Positions 1 through 10,802 are shown, counted from the stretch's first letter. The stretch is DNA of 64,000 bases from CAVVNP01 sp963800235 (GCA_963800235.1 CAWDAD010000001.1:1054001-1118000); one strand, 5' to 3'. The notes: generated by a model not told the origin, from the letters alone. Made by a program: numbers and translations.

Positions 1-21
1 CGCCGGACGCTGACCAGGTCG

Positions 22-61
22 GGTCGGGTCGCCCGGCCCGCCCGTCCCGGGCGACCCGACC
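22..61. terminator. Strong GC-rich hairpin, probable terminator
   Basis: Two perfect 15-nt inverted arms (22-36 and 47-61) enclose a 10-nt loop. The hairpin lies about 95 bases beyond the stop of the minus-strand dioxygenase gene at 155, where a terminator is expected. There is no U-tract, as is usual in high-GC actinobacteria. It could also serve a plus-strand gene outside the window. Confidence 0.7.
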
Positions 62-154
62 TGCAGGGGGCATCGGCCACGGCCGGTGCCCCCTCGGCGC
101 GCCACGAGCCCACCCGCGTGCCCGATGCTCGGCCCGCGCTCGGCTGAGGAGCGG

Positions 155-1024
155 TCAGGCCGGGCGCTCGCCCACCACGCTCACCCGCTGGCCGCTGCGG
201 ACGTGGGGCGCGTAGTCCCAGAGGGCGAAGTGCTGGGTGCAGCGGTTGTCCCACATGGCCACCGACCCCACCTCCCAGCGGAACCGGCACTGGTGCAGCG
301 GGTCCTGCTGCACCTCGTACAGGTGGCGCAGCACCGACCGGCTCTCGCCGGGGGTCAGCCCGTCGATGCGGGTGGTGAAGCCGGGGTTGACGTAGAGCGA
401 TTTGCGACCGGTCACCGGGTGGGTGCGCACCACCGGGTGGACCGAGCTCGGGAACCGCCCGTCGCGCGAGCGCGACTCGTCGCTCCGGTACCGCCCGGCG
501 TAGACGTGGGCGGACTCGTGGTGGGCCCACAGCGGCTCCACGAAGGACCGGAAGGCCGGCGACAGCGCCTCGTAGGCGGCGTAGGTCGAGGTGAACAGGG
601 TGTCGCCGCCGACGGGCGGGACCGTCCGCATCGACAGGATGGTGACCTGCGGCGGGCGCTCGTCGCAGCTCACGTCGGTGTGCCACCCGCCGCCGGCGTT
701 GACCTTCGAGTCGGCGTCGGTGTGGATGGGCATGACCGAGGGATGGCCCTCGACGTGGGGAGCGGACGGGTGCACGTGCAGCTCGCCGAAGCGCCGCCCG
801 AGCGACTCCAGGTCGTCGGGCGTCAGGGACTGGTCGCGGAAGAACAGCACCAGGTGGCGGGCGAAGGCCTGCTCGACCTCGGCCCACGTGTCCGCGTCGA
901 GGTCGGACAGGTCGGCCCCCGAGACCTCGGCGCCGATGGCCGGGGCCACCGGCCGCACGTCGAGGTGGTGGTACGTCGGCCCGCCGGTGGATGCCGCCTG
1001 CACCTGCTCGTCGATGGCGGTCAT
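155..1024 (-). CDS. TauD/TfdA-family 2-oxoglutarate-dependent dioxygenase
   Basis: 289 residues, a normal length for the family. These cytoplasmic Fe(II) enzymes couple decarboxylation of 2-oxoglutarate to hydroxylation of a small substrate such as taurine, an alkylsulfonate or an aryloxyacetate. The metal triad is visible as H115-x-D117 (in a WHTDVS context) and H265, with the co-substrate arginine at about R280 near the C-terminus. ATG at 1024 is preceded by a GGGGAG Shine-Dalgarno. The same frame stays open upstream into the antecedent glycosyltransferase region, but homology begins at this ATG. No sulfonate transporter lies nearby, so the substrate cannot be assigned. Confidence 0.9.
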   Translation of the reverse strand: MTAIDEQVQAASTGGPTYHHLDVRPVAPAIGAEVSGADLSDLDADTWAEVEQAFARHLVLFFRDQSLTPDDLESLGRRFGELHVHPSAPHVEGHPSVMPIHTDADSKVNAGGGWHTDVSCDERPPQVTILSMRTVPPVGGDTLFTSTYAAYEALSPAFRSFVEPLWAHHESAHVYAGRYRSDESRSRDGRFPSSVHPVVRTHPVTGRKSLYVNPGFTTRIDGLTPGESRSVLRHLYEVQQDPLHQCRFRWEVGSVAMWDNRCTQHFALWDYAPHVRSGQRVSVVGERPA

Positions 1025-1173
1025 GTCGATCTCCCCTGTTCGCCGGTCGCGTCCTGTGTACCGCGTCGCCGCCCGTCGGGCACCCCGCACGCGGCACGGT
1101 GCGGTCGAGGTCCGGGCGCGCGCGCGGCTCCCGTCGTCGGGGAGCCGCAGCGGGCGGGCCGAGGGGGCGACGC

Positions 1174-3337
1174 TCAGCCCACGGCGGGGGCGCTGAGGTC
1201 GTAGACCGTCGTGCCCCCGATGGTCTCGGCGGTGTAGTGCGCCTCGACCCACGTGGTGATCTGCGACGAGGTCGAGGACCCCGCCGACCCGCCCGGACCA
1301 CCGACCCCCCCGCCGGGGCCGCCCCGGCCGCCGACGATGAAGTAGTGGACCTTGCCCTCCTTCACGAGCGCCTGGAACTGGGCCAGCGTCGGTGACGGGT
1401 CGGTGCCGTTGAAGCCGCCGATGGCCATCACCGGCTCGCCGGAGGCCAGCTGGTACCCGGCCGCCTGGTTGGCGCTGACGGTGGCGGCGACCCAGGTGTA
1501 GGTCGACGACCGGGACTGCAGGGCCGAGACCAGGGTGGCGCTCGGCGTGCTCGAGCCGAGGATGCCGCCCGGACCCCCGCCCCGTCCGCCCGTGCGGGCG
1601 CCGGTCGTGCCGTTCCGCCGGTCTGCCGAGCCCGGCGCCTGGACCGACGCCCCCGCCCTGGCCGTTCAAGGTGCCGGGGCCGTTCTGGGTGCCGGGGCCG
1701 CCCGGACCGCCGGCCCCGCCGGGACCGCCCCGGCCGCCGCCGGGACCACCCTGGCCGCGGTGGCCGAGGCCGCCGGCACCGGCGGGCCCCGCGCTCGGCA
1801 GCGACCCGGCGTGGGTGGTGGCCGCGGTGGCCACCGAGTAGGCGCCGGGTCCGGCCAGGCCGGCCACCAGGGCGGCGGCCACCACACCGGCCGCCAGCGC
1901 CCCCTTCAGCCGGTCGGCGAAGAGCAGGCCACCGACCGCGAGCACGGCGGCCATGACGACCAGGCCCCGCAGCTCGGGGTGCCAGGAGGCGTCACGCAGC
2001 AGCAGCACCACCGACCACCCGGCGGTGACGACCACGGTGCCGGCCAGCACCAGCCGGGCCCACAGCTGGCGCCGGTGGGCCCAGAAGGCGGCGGCGCCGA
2101 TGCCGACGGCAGCGCCGATCGGCGGGACCAGGACGACCGTGTAGTAGGGGTGGATGATCCCCTGGCCGAGGCTCAGGGCCACCCCGGTGATCACGAGCCA
2201 CAGCCCCCAGACGGTCAGCGCCGCCCGCAGGCGGTCGGTGCGGGCCTTGCCCCAGGTCAGGGCGAGGCCCCCGACCAGCAGCACCAGCGCGGCGGGCAGC
2301 AGCCACGACGCCTGGGCGCCGAACTCGGCGTTGAACAGCCGGGTGAGCCCGGTGGCGCCCCAGCGACCCGCCCCGTTGCCGCCGCCGCCCCCGCCGACGC
2401 TCCCCCGCTCCGACCCGGTCAGCCGTCCGAAGCCGTTGTAGCCGAAGATCAGGTTCAGGATGCTGTTGTCCTGCGAGCCGCCGATGTAGGGACGCGACGA
2501 CGCCGGCCACAGCTCGACGACGGCCACGTACCAGCCGGCGGAGGCGACGAGCGCCACCCCGCTCCAGAGCAGCTGCACGATGCGGCGACCCAGCTTCGGC
2601 GGACCGGCGAAGAGGTACACCAGCGCCAGGGCGGGAACGACCATGAACGCCTGCAGCATCTTGGTCAGGAACCCGAACCCGACGAGCACCTCGCCGAGCA
2701 CCAGCCACCGGGTGCTGCCCTGCTCGACGGCCCGCAGCGTGCAGTACACGGCGCCGACCAGGAGCAGGGTGAGCAGGGCGTCGGGGTTGTTGTAGCGGAA
2801 CATCAGCGTGGCCACGGGGGTCAGCGCCAGCACCGCGCCGGCGATCAGCCCGGCCGCCGGGGTGGACCAGCGGCGGACGGTGGCGTAGAGCAGCCCGACC
2901 GCGGCCACGCCCTCGAGCGCCTGGGGCACGAGGATGCTCCACGAGCTCAGCCCGAAGAGCCGAGCCGAGATCTCCATGATCCAGAGCGACCCCGGCGGCT
3001 TGTCGACGGTGATGGCGTTGGCGGCGTCGGAGGAGCCGAAGAACATCGCCTTCCAGCTCTTGGTCCCGGCCTGGACCGCGGCCGAGTAGAAGCTGTTGGC
3101 CCACCCGGAGGCGCCGAGGCCCCAGAGGTAGAGCACGGCGGTGGTGGCGAGCAGCCCGAGCAGCGCCGGCCGGACCCAGCGGGGGTCACCGGGGCGGCCG
3201 CGGACGAGGCGGGCCGCCCGGCCGGTGCGGTCGGGCTGGCGCGGCGGCGCCCCCGCCGGGGGGCGGGAGCGCTCGGGGGGCCGTGTCGGCGCTTCGGCCG
3301 GCGGCAGGACGTCCGGTGGTCTGGTCGCGGTCAGCAT
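1174..3337 (-). pseudogene. GT39-type (ArnT/PMT-like) membrane glycosyltransferase, frameshifted
   Basis: An integral membrane polyprenyl-phosphate-sugar transferase of the GT-C type. From ATG 3337 the frame encodes many hydrophobic helices, a DKPPG motif and a glycine-rich loop up to about residue 560. Near 1620-1660 the homology moves to another frame, which continues through an AIGGFNGTDPSPT segment to a stop at 1174. The shift equals one extra base. Joined, the product would be about 720 residues, close to the intact 751-residue paralogue at 26115-28370, whose C-terminus reads VGGFNGGDPAPT at the same place. The gene is either a real pseudogene or carries an assembly indel in a G/C tract. 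Confidence 0.85.
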
Positions 3338-3400
3338 GGCGGCGATGCTGCGACGCGCCCGTTTGAGCAGGCTCCGGCGATCCGGTGAGAACCCTGTGAG

Positions 3401-3844
3401 TCAGGCGGTGCCACCGGCGGGCCGGTGGGCGATGCGCCGGCCGTCGAGGGCTTCGACCCGGAGCCGGACCAGGTAGCGGGCGTGGGGCCGACCCCAGGCC
3501 AGCAGCGGCAACCGGGCGCTGGGGATCCCCGCGCCGGTCTCGTCGGTGATCTCCTCGAGGTGCCCCGACGCCATGACGGTCCACCCCGCGTGGGCCAGGC
3601 GATCGACGTCGTCGACCTCCAGGCAGGCCGGGTGGCGGCTGCGGGCGGCCCGCAGGATCCGTCCCGGCTCGGTGCGGACCAGCACGTTGCCGTCGTGCAT
3701 CACGACGTTGACCGGCAGGATCACCGGCCAGGTCCCCACCGTGAAGCCCAGCCGGCCGATGGCGCTGCGCTCGAGCAGCATCCGGCACTCGTCGTCATCG
3801 AGGTCGTCGAGCCAGGTCGTGGCCGTCGAGGTGCCGGGAGCCAT
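3401..3844 (-). CDS. Pyridoxamine 5'-phosphate oxidase-family (PPOX) protein
   Basis: 147 residues with a split-barrel flavin-binding pattern: an N-terminal helix (residues 14-30), then strands with the family-typical VILPVNVVMHDGNVLVRTEPG segment at about 41-61, and a VMASGHLEEI strand later. Such proteins bind FMN, F420 or haem and reduce small molecules or sense them; the specific activity cannot be read from the sequence. ATG 3844 was chosen because homology begins within 15 residues of it. The frame is open upstream but runs into low-complexity intergenic DNA. Confidence 0.82.
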   Translation of the reverse strand: MAPGTSTATTWLDDLDDDECRMLLERSAIGRLGFTVGTWPVILPVNVVMHDGNVLVRTEPGRILRAARSRHPACLEVDDVDRLAHAGWTVMASGHLEEITDETGAGIPSARLPLLAWGRPHARYLVRLRVEALDGRRIAHRPAGGTA

Positions 3845-4183
3845 CGGGCCGACTCTCGGCCCTCCCACGGCGCGGCGGTAGTGCCGAAGGTCCTTCACCC
3901 CCCTCGGCCCGAGCTCGTCGCAGTTGATCGGGCTCCACGCCGACACGTGCAACCGGTTCGTCCGGCTGACCCGACCGTCACCGTCACCGTCACCCTTACC
4001 CTCACCGTCAGCCGGCCGGGCCGGTTCGCCGGCGCCCTGACCTGGGCCGATGGCGGCGTCCGTGCCGAATGCCACTTCCCTCGACGGGGACGATCTGGAA
4101 TGCTGGTGGCCTTCGACGAGACGACGCGACACCAAGACGATGCACTCACCTGGCGGAGGGCGCACCGGCGAAAGGGCACGCCG
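3845..4183. other. Intergenic region with a repeat-element copy and hexamer repeats
   Basis: No gene is seen in these 339 bases between divergent genes. The region holds one copy of the interspersed palindromic element (3911-3960) and a short run of CCGTCA-like hexamers at about 3973-4010. The promoters of both flanking genes should be here, but no convincing -35/-10 pair stands out. Confidence 0.6.
3911..3960 (+). repeat. Interspersed palindromic element, copy 1
   Basis: Starts with GAGCTCGTCGCAGTTG and has the core CGGGCTCCACGCC, identical over 13 bases to the copy at 47165-47213. The right arm is degenerate (GTGCAACCGGTTCG). It lies between the divergent PPOX and small-Cys-protein genes. 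Confidence 0.65.
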
Positions 4184-4441
4184 ATGACGTTCATCCTCGT
4201 TCCTTGCACGGCCGAAGGCTGTGACGGTCGCGTCGAGGTCACCGCCATCAACTGGCGGGGCGCGGCGCGGGGACGGTGCACCACCTGCCGGACGCTCTTC
4301 GACCTCGAGCGGGGCCAGCTGGTCGAGCACGACGAGCGCCGCTGGCGGGGCCTGTTCCACCCCCGCCGCCAGCCCCAGGGGCGTGCGGTGCCCGACCGAC
4401 GACCGGTCGAGAGCGGCCCGGTCGACCGCCGCGCCGGCTGA
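4184..4441 (+). CDS. Small cysteine-containing hypothetical protein
   Basis: 85 residues. Two cysteine pairs, PCTAEGC near residue 8 and CTTC at about 32-35, resemble a zinc-ribbon knuckle, followed by an acidic then a basic tail. ATG 4184 has an AAAGGG Shine-Dalgarno eight bases upstream; the upstream in-frame extension is repetitive and unlikely to be coding. No family is recognised. A role in nucleic-acid or protein binding is possible but unproven. Confidence 0.6.
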   Translation: MTFILVPCTAEGCDGRVEVTAINWRGAARGRCTTCRTLFDLERGQLVEHDERRWRGLFHPRRQPQGRAVPDRRPVESGPVDRRAG

Positions 4442-4502
4442 CGCCGCCCGCGCCGGCTGACGCCCGTTCCGGGCCAGCCGACCCGGCTGCCGCCGCCCCG
4501 GG

Positions 4503-6986
4503 TCAGCCCGGCCAGCGCCACCCGGTCACGTCGGGGTGGTCCTCGCCGTGCTCGCGGGTCCAGTTCCGGGCCCGCAGCCGGGTGTCGGCCATGTCCTGGC
4601 GCAGCTCGGCGGCACGCGGCCCGAGGCCTGGCACCCGGTCGATCACGTCCATCACCAGGTGGTACCGGTCGAGGTCGTTGCGCATGACCATGTCGAACGG
4701 CGTGGTGGTGGTGCCCTCCTCCTTGTAGCCCCGCACGTGGAAGCCGCTGTGGTTGCGGCGCCGGTAGGTGAGCCGGTGCACCAGCCACGGGTAGCCGTGG
4801 AAGGCGAAGATCACCGGCCGGTCGACGGTGAAGAGGGCATCGAACTCGTGGTCGGTGAGGCCGTGGGGGTGCTCGGAGTCGGGCTGCAGCCGCATGAGGT
4901 CGACCACGTTCACCACCCGGACGCCGAGGTCGGGCAGCTCCCGGCGCAGGATGGCCGCCGCCGCCAGCGTCTCGAGGGTGGGCACGTCGCCGGCGCAGGC
5001 CAGCACCACGTCTGGCAGGTCGGGGCGGCTCTCGGTGCCGGCCCACTCCCAGATCCCGGCGCCGCGGGTGCAGTGGATCAGGGCGTCCTCGACCGAGAGC
5101 CAGGCCGCCTCCGGCTGCTTGCCGGCGACCACCACGTTCACGTACTGCCGGGAGCGGAGGCAGTGGTCGGTCACGCTGAGCAGGCAGTTGGCGTCCGGCG
5201 GCAGGTACACCCGGACCACCGACGGCTTCTTGTTCATCACCACGTCGAGGAAGCCGGGGTCCTGGTGGGTGAACCCGTTGTGGTCCTGGCGCCAGACGTG
5301 CGACGAGAGCAGGTAGGTGAGGCTGGCGAGCGGCCGGCGCCACGGCACCCCGCTGCTCGCCTCGAGCCACTTGGCGTGCTGGTTGAACATGGCGTCGATG
5401 ATGTGGACGAACGCCTCGTAGCAGGTGAACACCCCGTGGCGGCCGGTCAGCAGGTACCCCTCGAGCAGGCCCTGGCACATGTGCTCGGAGAGCACCTCGA
5501 TCACCCGGCCCCGCCGGTCGAGGCGGTCATCGTGCTCGCCGATCTCCGCCTGCCAGTCGCGCCCGGTGACCTCGAGGATGGCCTGCAGCCGGTTGCTGGC
5601 CAGCTCGTCGGGGGCGAAGGTGAGGAAGTTGGACGGGTTGGCGGCGGTGACGTCGCGCAGCCACGGGCCGAGGGCGCGCATGGCCGAGTGCGAGGTGGCC
5701 CCCGGCTGCTCGACCTCGACCCCGTAGCCGCGCCAGTCCGGCAGCTTCAGGTCGATCAGGCACCGACCGCCGTCGGCGACCGGGTTGGCGCTCATGCGCC
5801 GGTGGCCCTGCGGCGGCAGCTCGCGCAGCTCGGCGACCGGCGCGCCGTCGGCGTCGAACAGCTCCTCGGGCCGGTAGGAGCGCAGCCACGCCTCGAGCAC
5901 GGCCCGGTGGTCGTCGTCCTGGCGGGCGGCCGGGAGCGGCACCTGGTGGGCGCGGAAGGTGCCCTCGACCGCCTGGCCGTCCACCACCGGTGGGCAGGTC
6001 CAGCCCTTCGGGGTGCGCAGGACGATCATCGGCCAGGCCGGCCGGTCGAGCGCGTCGGGGTCGGCCCCCGGTTCCCGGGCCGCGGCCTGGACCACCTCGA
6101 TGCGGTCGACGCAACGCTCCAGGGCGGCGGCGACGGCCTGGTGGACCTCGGCGGGGTCGTCGCCGGCCACGACCTCGGGGGCGTAGCCGTAGCCGCGCAG
6201 CAGCGACACCAGCTCGTCCTCGGGGATGCGGGCCAGCACGGTGGGGTTGGCGATCTTGTACTGGTTGAGGTGCAGCACCGGCAGCACCGCCCCGTCCCGG
6301 GCCGGGTTCAGGAACTTGTTGGCGTGCCAGCTGGTGGCGAGGGGGCCGGTCTCGGCCTCGCCGTCGCCGACCACGCACAGCACCAGCAGGTCGGGGTTGT
6401 CGAGGGCGGCGCCGTAGGCGTGCAGCAGCGAGTAGCCGAGCTCGCCGCCCTCGTGGAAGGAGCCGGGCGTCTCCGGGGCGCAGTGGCTGGGGACGCCGCC
6501 GGGGAAGGAGAACTGGCGGAACAGCGCCTGCATGCCGTCGGCGTCGCGGGTGATGTGGCTGTACACCTCCGAGTAGGTGCCCTCCAGCCAGGCGCAGGCG
6601 TTGGGCCCCGGGCCGCCGTGGCCGGGACCGGCCACGAACACCGCGTCGAGGTCGCGCTCGACGATCAGCCGGTTGAGGTGCGCCCACAGCAGGTTGAGCC
6701 CGGGCACGGTGCCGAAGTGGCCGAGCAGCCGCGGCTTGACGTGCTCGGCGACGAGCGGCTCGCGCAGCAGCGGGTTGTCGAGCAGGTAGATCTGCCCGAC
6801 GGCCAGGTAGTTGGCCGCCCGCCACCAGGCGTCGATCCGGCGGAGCTGGTCGCGGTCGAGCGGACCGACGGCGTCGCCGAGCGGCTTCGGCTCGGGCGCG
6901 ACCGTCTCGCCGGTGCTGGTGCGGTCGTCGTCGGCCGCGGTGTCGGCGGTGGCGACGGTCCTTCCGGGGCTGGTCTCGGTGGCCAT
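4503..6986 (-). CDS. xfp: Xylulose-5-phosphate/fructose-6-phosphate phosphoketolase
   Basis: 827 residues, full length for the family. A cytoplasmic thiamine-diphosphate enzyme that cleaves xylulose 5-phosphate (and usually fructose 6-phosphate) with phosphate to acetyl phosphate plus glyceraldehyde 3-phosphate or erythrose 4-phosphate. Visible signatures are GHGGPGPNA at 122-130, the SFPGGVPSHC segment at about 160-169, and the cofactor motif GDGEAETGPLA at about 207-217. ATG 6986 follows GAAGGAG. It starts 26 bases after the acetate kinase stop on the same strand, so the two very probably form one transcript that converts sugar phosphate to acetate and ATP. Confidence 0.95.
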   Translation of the reverse strand: MATETSPGRTVATADTAADDDRTSTGETVAPEPKPLGDAVGPLDRDQLRRIDAWWRAANYLAVGQIYLLDNPLLREPLVAEHVKPRLLGHFGTVPGLNLLWAHLNRLIVERDLDAVFVAGPGHGGPGPNACAWLEGTYSEVYSHITRDADGMQALFRQFSFPGGVPSHCAPETPGSFHEGGELGYSLLHAYGAALDNPDLLVLCVVGDGEAETGPLATSWHANKFLNPARDGAVLPVLHLNQYKIANPTVLARIPEDELVSLLRGYGYAPEVVAGDDPAEVHQAVAAALERCVDRIEVVQAAAREPGADPDALDRPAWPMIVLRTPKGWTCPPVVDGQAVEGTFRAHQVPLPAARQDDDHRAVLEAWLRSYRPEELFDADGAPVAELRELPPQGHRRMSANPVADGGRCLIDLKLPDWRGYGVEVEQPGATSHSAMRALGPWLRDVTAANPSNFLTFAPDELASNRLQAILEVTGRDWQAEIGEHDDRLDRRGRVIEVLSEHMCQGLLEGYLLTGRHGVFTCYEAFVHIIDAMFNQHAKWLEASSGVPWRRPLASLTYLLSSHVWRQDHNGFTHQDPGFLDVVMNKKPSVVRVYLPPDANCLLSVTDHCLRSRQYVNVVVAGKQPEAAWLSVEDALIHCTRGAGIWEWAGTESRPDLPDVVLACAGDVPTLETLAAAAILRRELPDLGVRVVNVVDLMRLQPDSEHPHGLTDHEFDALFTVDRPVIFAFHGYPWLVHRLTYRRRNHSGFHVRGYKEEGTTTTPFDMVMRNDLDRYHLVMDVIDRVPGLGPRAAELRQDMADTRLRARNWTREHGEDHPDVTGWRWPG

Positions 6987-7012
6987 GGCGGCTCCTTCGG
7001 TCGGGGTGGTGG

Positions 7013-8125
7013 TCAGCGGGGGCCGAGCAGGGCTCGGACCTCGTCGGCGATCTGGCGGTCCTCGGCGGTGCGGACGACGACGGTGCGCACCGCCGATCCG
7101 CCGGCGGTGATGTCGACGACGTCGGCGGTCGCGTCGACGGCGTCGTTGGCGTCGGCGTCGATCACCGTCCCGAGGAAGCCGAGGCCTTCGGCGGCGGCCA
7201 GCCGGACCGGCGCGGCGTGCTCACCGATGCCGCCGGTGAAGGCGAGGACGTCGATGCCGCCCAGGGCGGCGGCCATGGCGGCGATGCCGGCCCGGAGCCG
7301 GTGCACCAGCACGTCGACGGCCAGTCCGGCCCGGGCGTCGCCGGTGTCCCGGGCGGCCAGCACCTGACGGAGGTCGGCCGTGCCGGCCAGGCCCAGCAGC
7401 CCGGAGCGGTGCTCGAGCCCGTCGTCGACCTCGGCCGGGTCGAGCCCCCGCTGGCGCAGCAGGTGCAGGAGCAGGCCGGGGTCGACGTCGCCCGAGCGGG
7501 TGGCCATCACCAGCCCCTCGAGCGGTGTGAAGCCCATGGTGGTGTCGACCGACGCGCCGTCGAGCACGGCGCAGAGCGAGCTGCCGCCGCCGAGGTGGCA
7601 GCTGACGACCCGGCGCGCCGGGCCGCCCGAGCCCTGCCCCAGCTCCGCGGTCCGCCGGGCCACCCAGGCGTGGGACAGACCGTGGAAGCCGAAGCGGCGC
7701 AGGTCCCACCGGTCCCGCCACTCCTGGGGCAGGGCGTAGGTCGCGGCCGCCGGCGGGAGGCCGGCGTGGAAGGCGGTGTCGAAGCAGGCGACGTGGACGG
7801 CGTCGGGCAGCACCTGCCGGGCCCCGTCGATGGCGGCCAGGGCCGCCTGCTGGTGCAGCGGGGCCAGCGGGGACAGCGCCTCGATGGCCGCCCGCACGTC
7901 GTCGTCGATGCGCGCCGGGCCGGCGAAGCGGCTGCCGCCGTGCACCACCCGGTGGCCGACCACCGGCGCGTCGATGCCTTGGACCAGGTCGTCGAGGGCC
8001 GTCGAGAGGGCCTGGGGGTCGTGACCGTCGAGGTCGCAGGCCCGCTCGACGCAGCGCCGGCCGTCCGGCCCGACCACCGACACCTTGAGGCTCGTCGACC
8101 CGGCGTTCACGACCAGCACCGGCAC
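7013..8125 (-). CDS. ackA: Acetate kinase
   Basis: Interconverts acetyl phosphate plus ADP with acetate plus ATP. Family motifs are NAGSTS at 7-12, VHGG at 61-64, FDTAFH at 115-120 with the catalytic Asp116, and GFHGLSH at 146-152, followed by the MGFTPLEGL nucleotide-fold segment. The frame is open far upstream, but GTG 8125 is the best start: it is preceded by GGAGG eight bases away, and the product begins PVLVVNAGS as the family does. 370 residues is slightly short for the family (about 400). It lies upstream of and co-directional with phosphoketolase. No pta is seen, consistent with acetyl phosphate being supplied directly by Xfp. Confidence 0.93.
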   Translation of the reverse strand: MPVLVVNAGSTSLKVSVVGPDGRRCVERACDLDGHDPQALSTALDDLVQGIDAPVVGHRVVHGGSRFAGPARIDDDVRAAIEALSPLAPLHQQAALAAIDGARQVLPDAVHVACFDTAFHAGLPPAAATYALPQEWRDRWDLRRFGFHGLSHAWVARRTAELGQGSGGPARRVVSCHLGGGSSLCAVLDGASVDTTMGFTPLEGLVMATRSGDVDPGLLLHLLRQRGLDPAEVDDGLEHRSGLLGLAGTADLRQVLAARDTGDARAGLAVDVLVHRLRAGIAAMAAALGGIDVLAFTGGIGEHAAPVRLAAAEGLGFLGTVIDADANDAVDATADVVDITAGGSAVRTVVVRTAEDRQIADEVRALLGPR

Positions 8126-8303
8126 CCCGACCGCCTCCGGCGACCCCCGCTCCGATCCGACGTCCGACACGGCGACCGGCCTACCACGCCCACCCCCCGG
8201 GGCCGGGCGGCGGGCGGTCGATCTCCCTGCTCCACCGCAGCAGTTCGCCGGGTGGCAACCTGTGGGCGCCCTGCCACCCACCTCGACGACCCACGGAGCG
8301 ACC

Positions 8304-8912
8304 ATGGCCCGCAACGACCGCCGATCGGGGATGCTCGTCGGCGTCTCCTTCTCCGACCTGTTCCGCGCCCAGGAGTTCCTGCTCGCCGCCAACGGCCTGG
8401 CCGCCAGCGGGAAGCTGAAGCTGAACGACGCCGTGATCCTGAACCGCGACGAGAACGGCAAGGCCCACGTCCACGAGACCATCGACCCCACGCCGGGGCA
8501 GGCCGCCCTCGGTGGGGCGGTCTGGGCCGGCCTGTTCGGCGCGCTGCTGGGCGGTCCCGTCGGGTGGGCGGCCGGCCTGGCCATCGGCGCGGCGGGCGGA
8601 GCGGGGGCGGCCAAGGTCGTCGACGTCGGCATCTCCGACGAGTGGGTCGGTTGGTTCAAGGACGCCGCCCAGCCCGGCACCGCCACCGTCGCGCTGCTGG
8701 TCGAGGACCTCGACCGCGACGCCTTCATCGCCGAGGCCCAGCGCTTCACCGGCGCCCACATCGTCTACTCGAACCTCGACCACGACACCCTCGACCGGCT
8801 CGAGGGTGCCCTCGGCGACGTCCACCACGAACCGCTCCCCGACCCCGGCGACGCCGACCAGGGGGCCGAGGCCGTGGCCGACGTCCCGCCGGGACCGTCC
8901 TCCGAGGGCTGA
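8304..8912 (+). CDS. DUF1269-family membrane-associated protein
   Basis: 202 residues. The N-terminal half resembles DUF1269 (VGVSFSDLFRAQEFL, then KLNDAVILNRDENGKAHVHE). A glycine/alanine-rich hydrophobic hairpin at about residues 65-100 could be a membrane or oligomerisation segment. The C-terminal half contains TVALLVEDLDRDAF, which recalls the family's second alpha/beta domain. ATG 8304 has CGGAG upstream. Its function in bacteria is not established. It is divergent from ackA, with about 180 bases between them. Confidence 0.75.
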   Translation: MARNDRRSGMLVGVSFSDLFRAQEFLLAANGLAASGKLKLNDAVILNRDENGKAHVHETIDPTPGQAALGGAVWAGLFGALLGGPVGWAAGLAIGAAGGAGAAKVVDVGISDEWVGWFKDAAQPGTATVALLVEDLDRDAFIAEAQRFTGAHIVYSNLDHDTLDRLEGALGDVHHEPLPDPGDADQGAEAVADVPPGPSSEG

Positions 8913-9059
8913 GCGCCCTCCGCCGGCGGGCCCGCCCCTCCGCAGGCGGTCCGGCCGTCGACGCCCAGCGACGCGGGCATCACCGCCACCTCCGCTATGG
9001 CTCAAGTACGTTCCGGCCGTCCCGACAAGGTGTCGGTGAGCATTCAGACTGGGGTGGCC

Positions 9060-10015
<956 letters not shown>

Positions 10016-10019
<4 letters not shown>

Positions 10020-10802
10020 GCGACGCCGGCCTGGCCATCCGCCAGGGCATCTACAACCTGCAGCGGGTCGTCCGCAGCTCCCGGACGCTCGTCTTCACCG
10101 TCGCCATGCCGGTGATGCTCCTGCTGCTGTTCAACTCGGTGTTCGGCAAGAGCGGCGCCACCACGTCGTTCTTCGGCCACGACGTCAAGCTGGCCAGCTA
10201 CTACACCGCCGGCATCGCCGCCTACGCGGTGATGCTCACCGCCTTCTCCAGCATGGTGATCGAGATCGTGAACGGCCGGGAGGCCGGGCGGCTCAAGCGC
10301 TACCGGGGCACGCCCATGCCGCCCTGGGTCTTCTTCGCCGGGCTGATCCTCTACGTGCTGGTCATGTCGATCGGCATGGTGGTGGTGCTCACCGCCGTCG
10401 GCCGCATCGGCTACGGCGTCACCATCCGCACCGAGGCCCTGCCGGCGCTCGTCTGCTACGTGGTGCTCGGCGTCTTCACCTTCACCTCGATGGCGATGGC
10501 GATCAGCCGGGTCGTCACCACCCCCGAGATGGCGTCGTCGGTCGGTCCCTTCTCGGTGGTGGGACTCGGGTTCATCAGCGGCGTGTTCATCACCGCCGAC
10601 ACCCTGCCCACCTGGCTGCAGGACCTCGGCCGGGCCCTTCCCGCTGGCCCCCCTCGCCCAGGGCATGCAGGACGTGTTCACCCGCTCGAGCGGCAGCGGC
10701 TTCCGCACCGAGTCGCTGGCCGTGCTCCTGGCCTGGGGCGTGGTCTCGCTGGTGATCGCGGTCCGCAGCTTCACCTGGACCCCCGTCGCCGCCACCACCT
10801 GA
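10016..10802 (+). pseudogene. ABC-2 family permease, frameshifted near the 3' end
   Basis: From GTG 10016 the frame encodes a six-helix ABC-2 permease (helices at about residues 25-43, 60-80, 107-130, 140-160, 170-195). At about 10636-10640 the reading frame breaks in a GGGCCC tract. Dropping one C restores a continuous end (FPLAPLAQGMQDVF..., last helix, PVAATT) with stop TGA 10800-10802. The uncorrected frame runs on to 10900 as an arginine/proline-rich tail that is clearly not native. It is either a one-base insertion or an assembly error; the partner ATPase is intact. Confidence 0.85.

Noticed and set aside
1600..1680. Programmed frameshifting in the GT39 gene
   Set aside because: No slippery heptamer or stimulatory structure stands out and the paralogue needs no shift; mutation or sequence error is simpler.
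4536..7367. Very long open frame antisense to phosphoketolase and acetate kinase
   Set aside because: High-GC codon use leaves antisense frames open; its sequence is Val/Gly/His/Arg low-complexity without motifs, while the opposite strand encodes clear enzymes.
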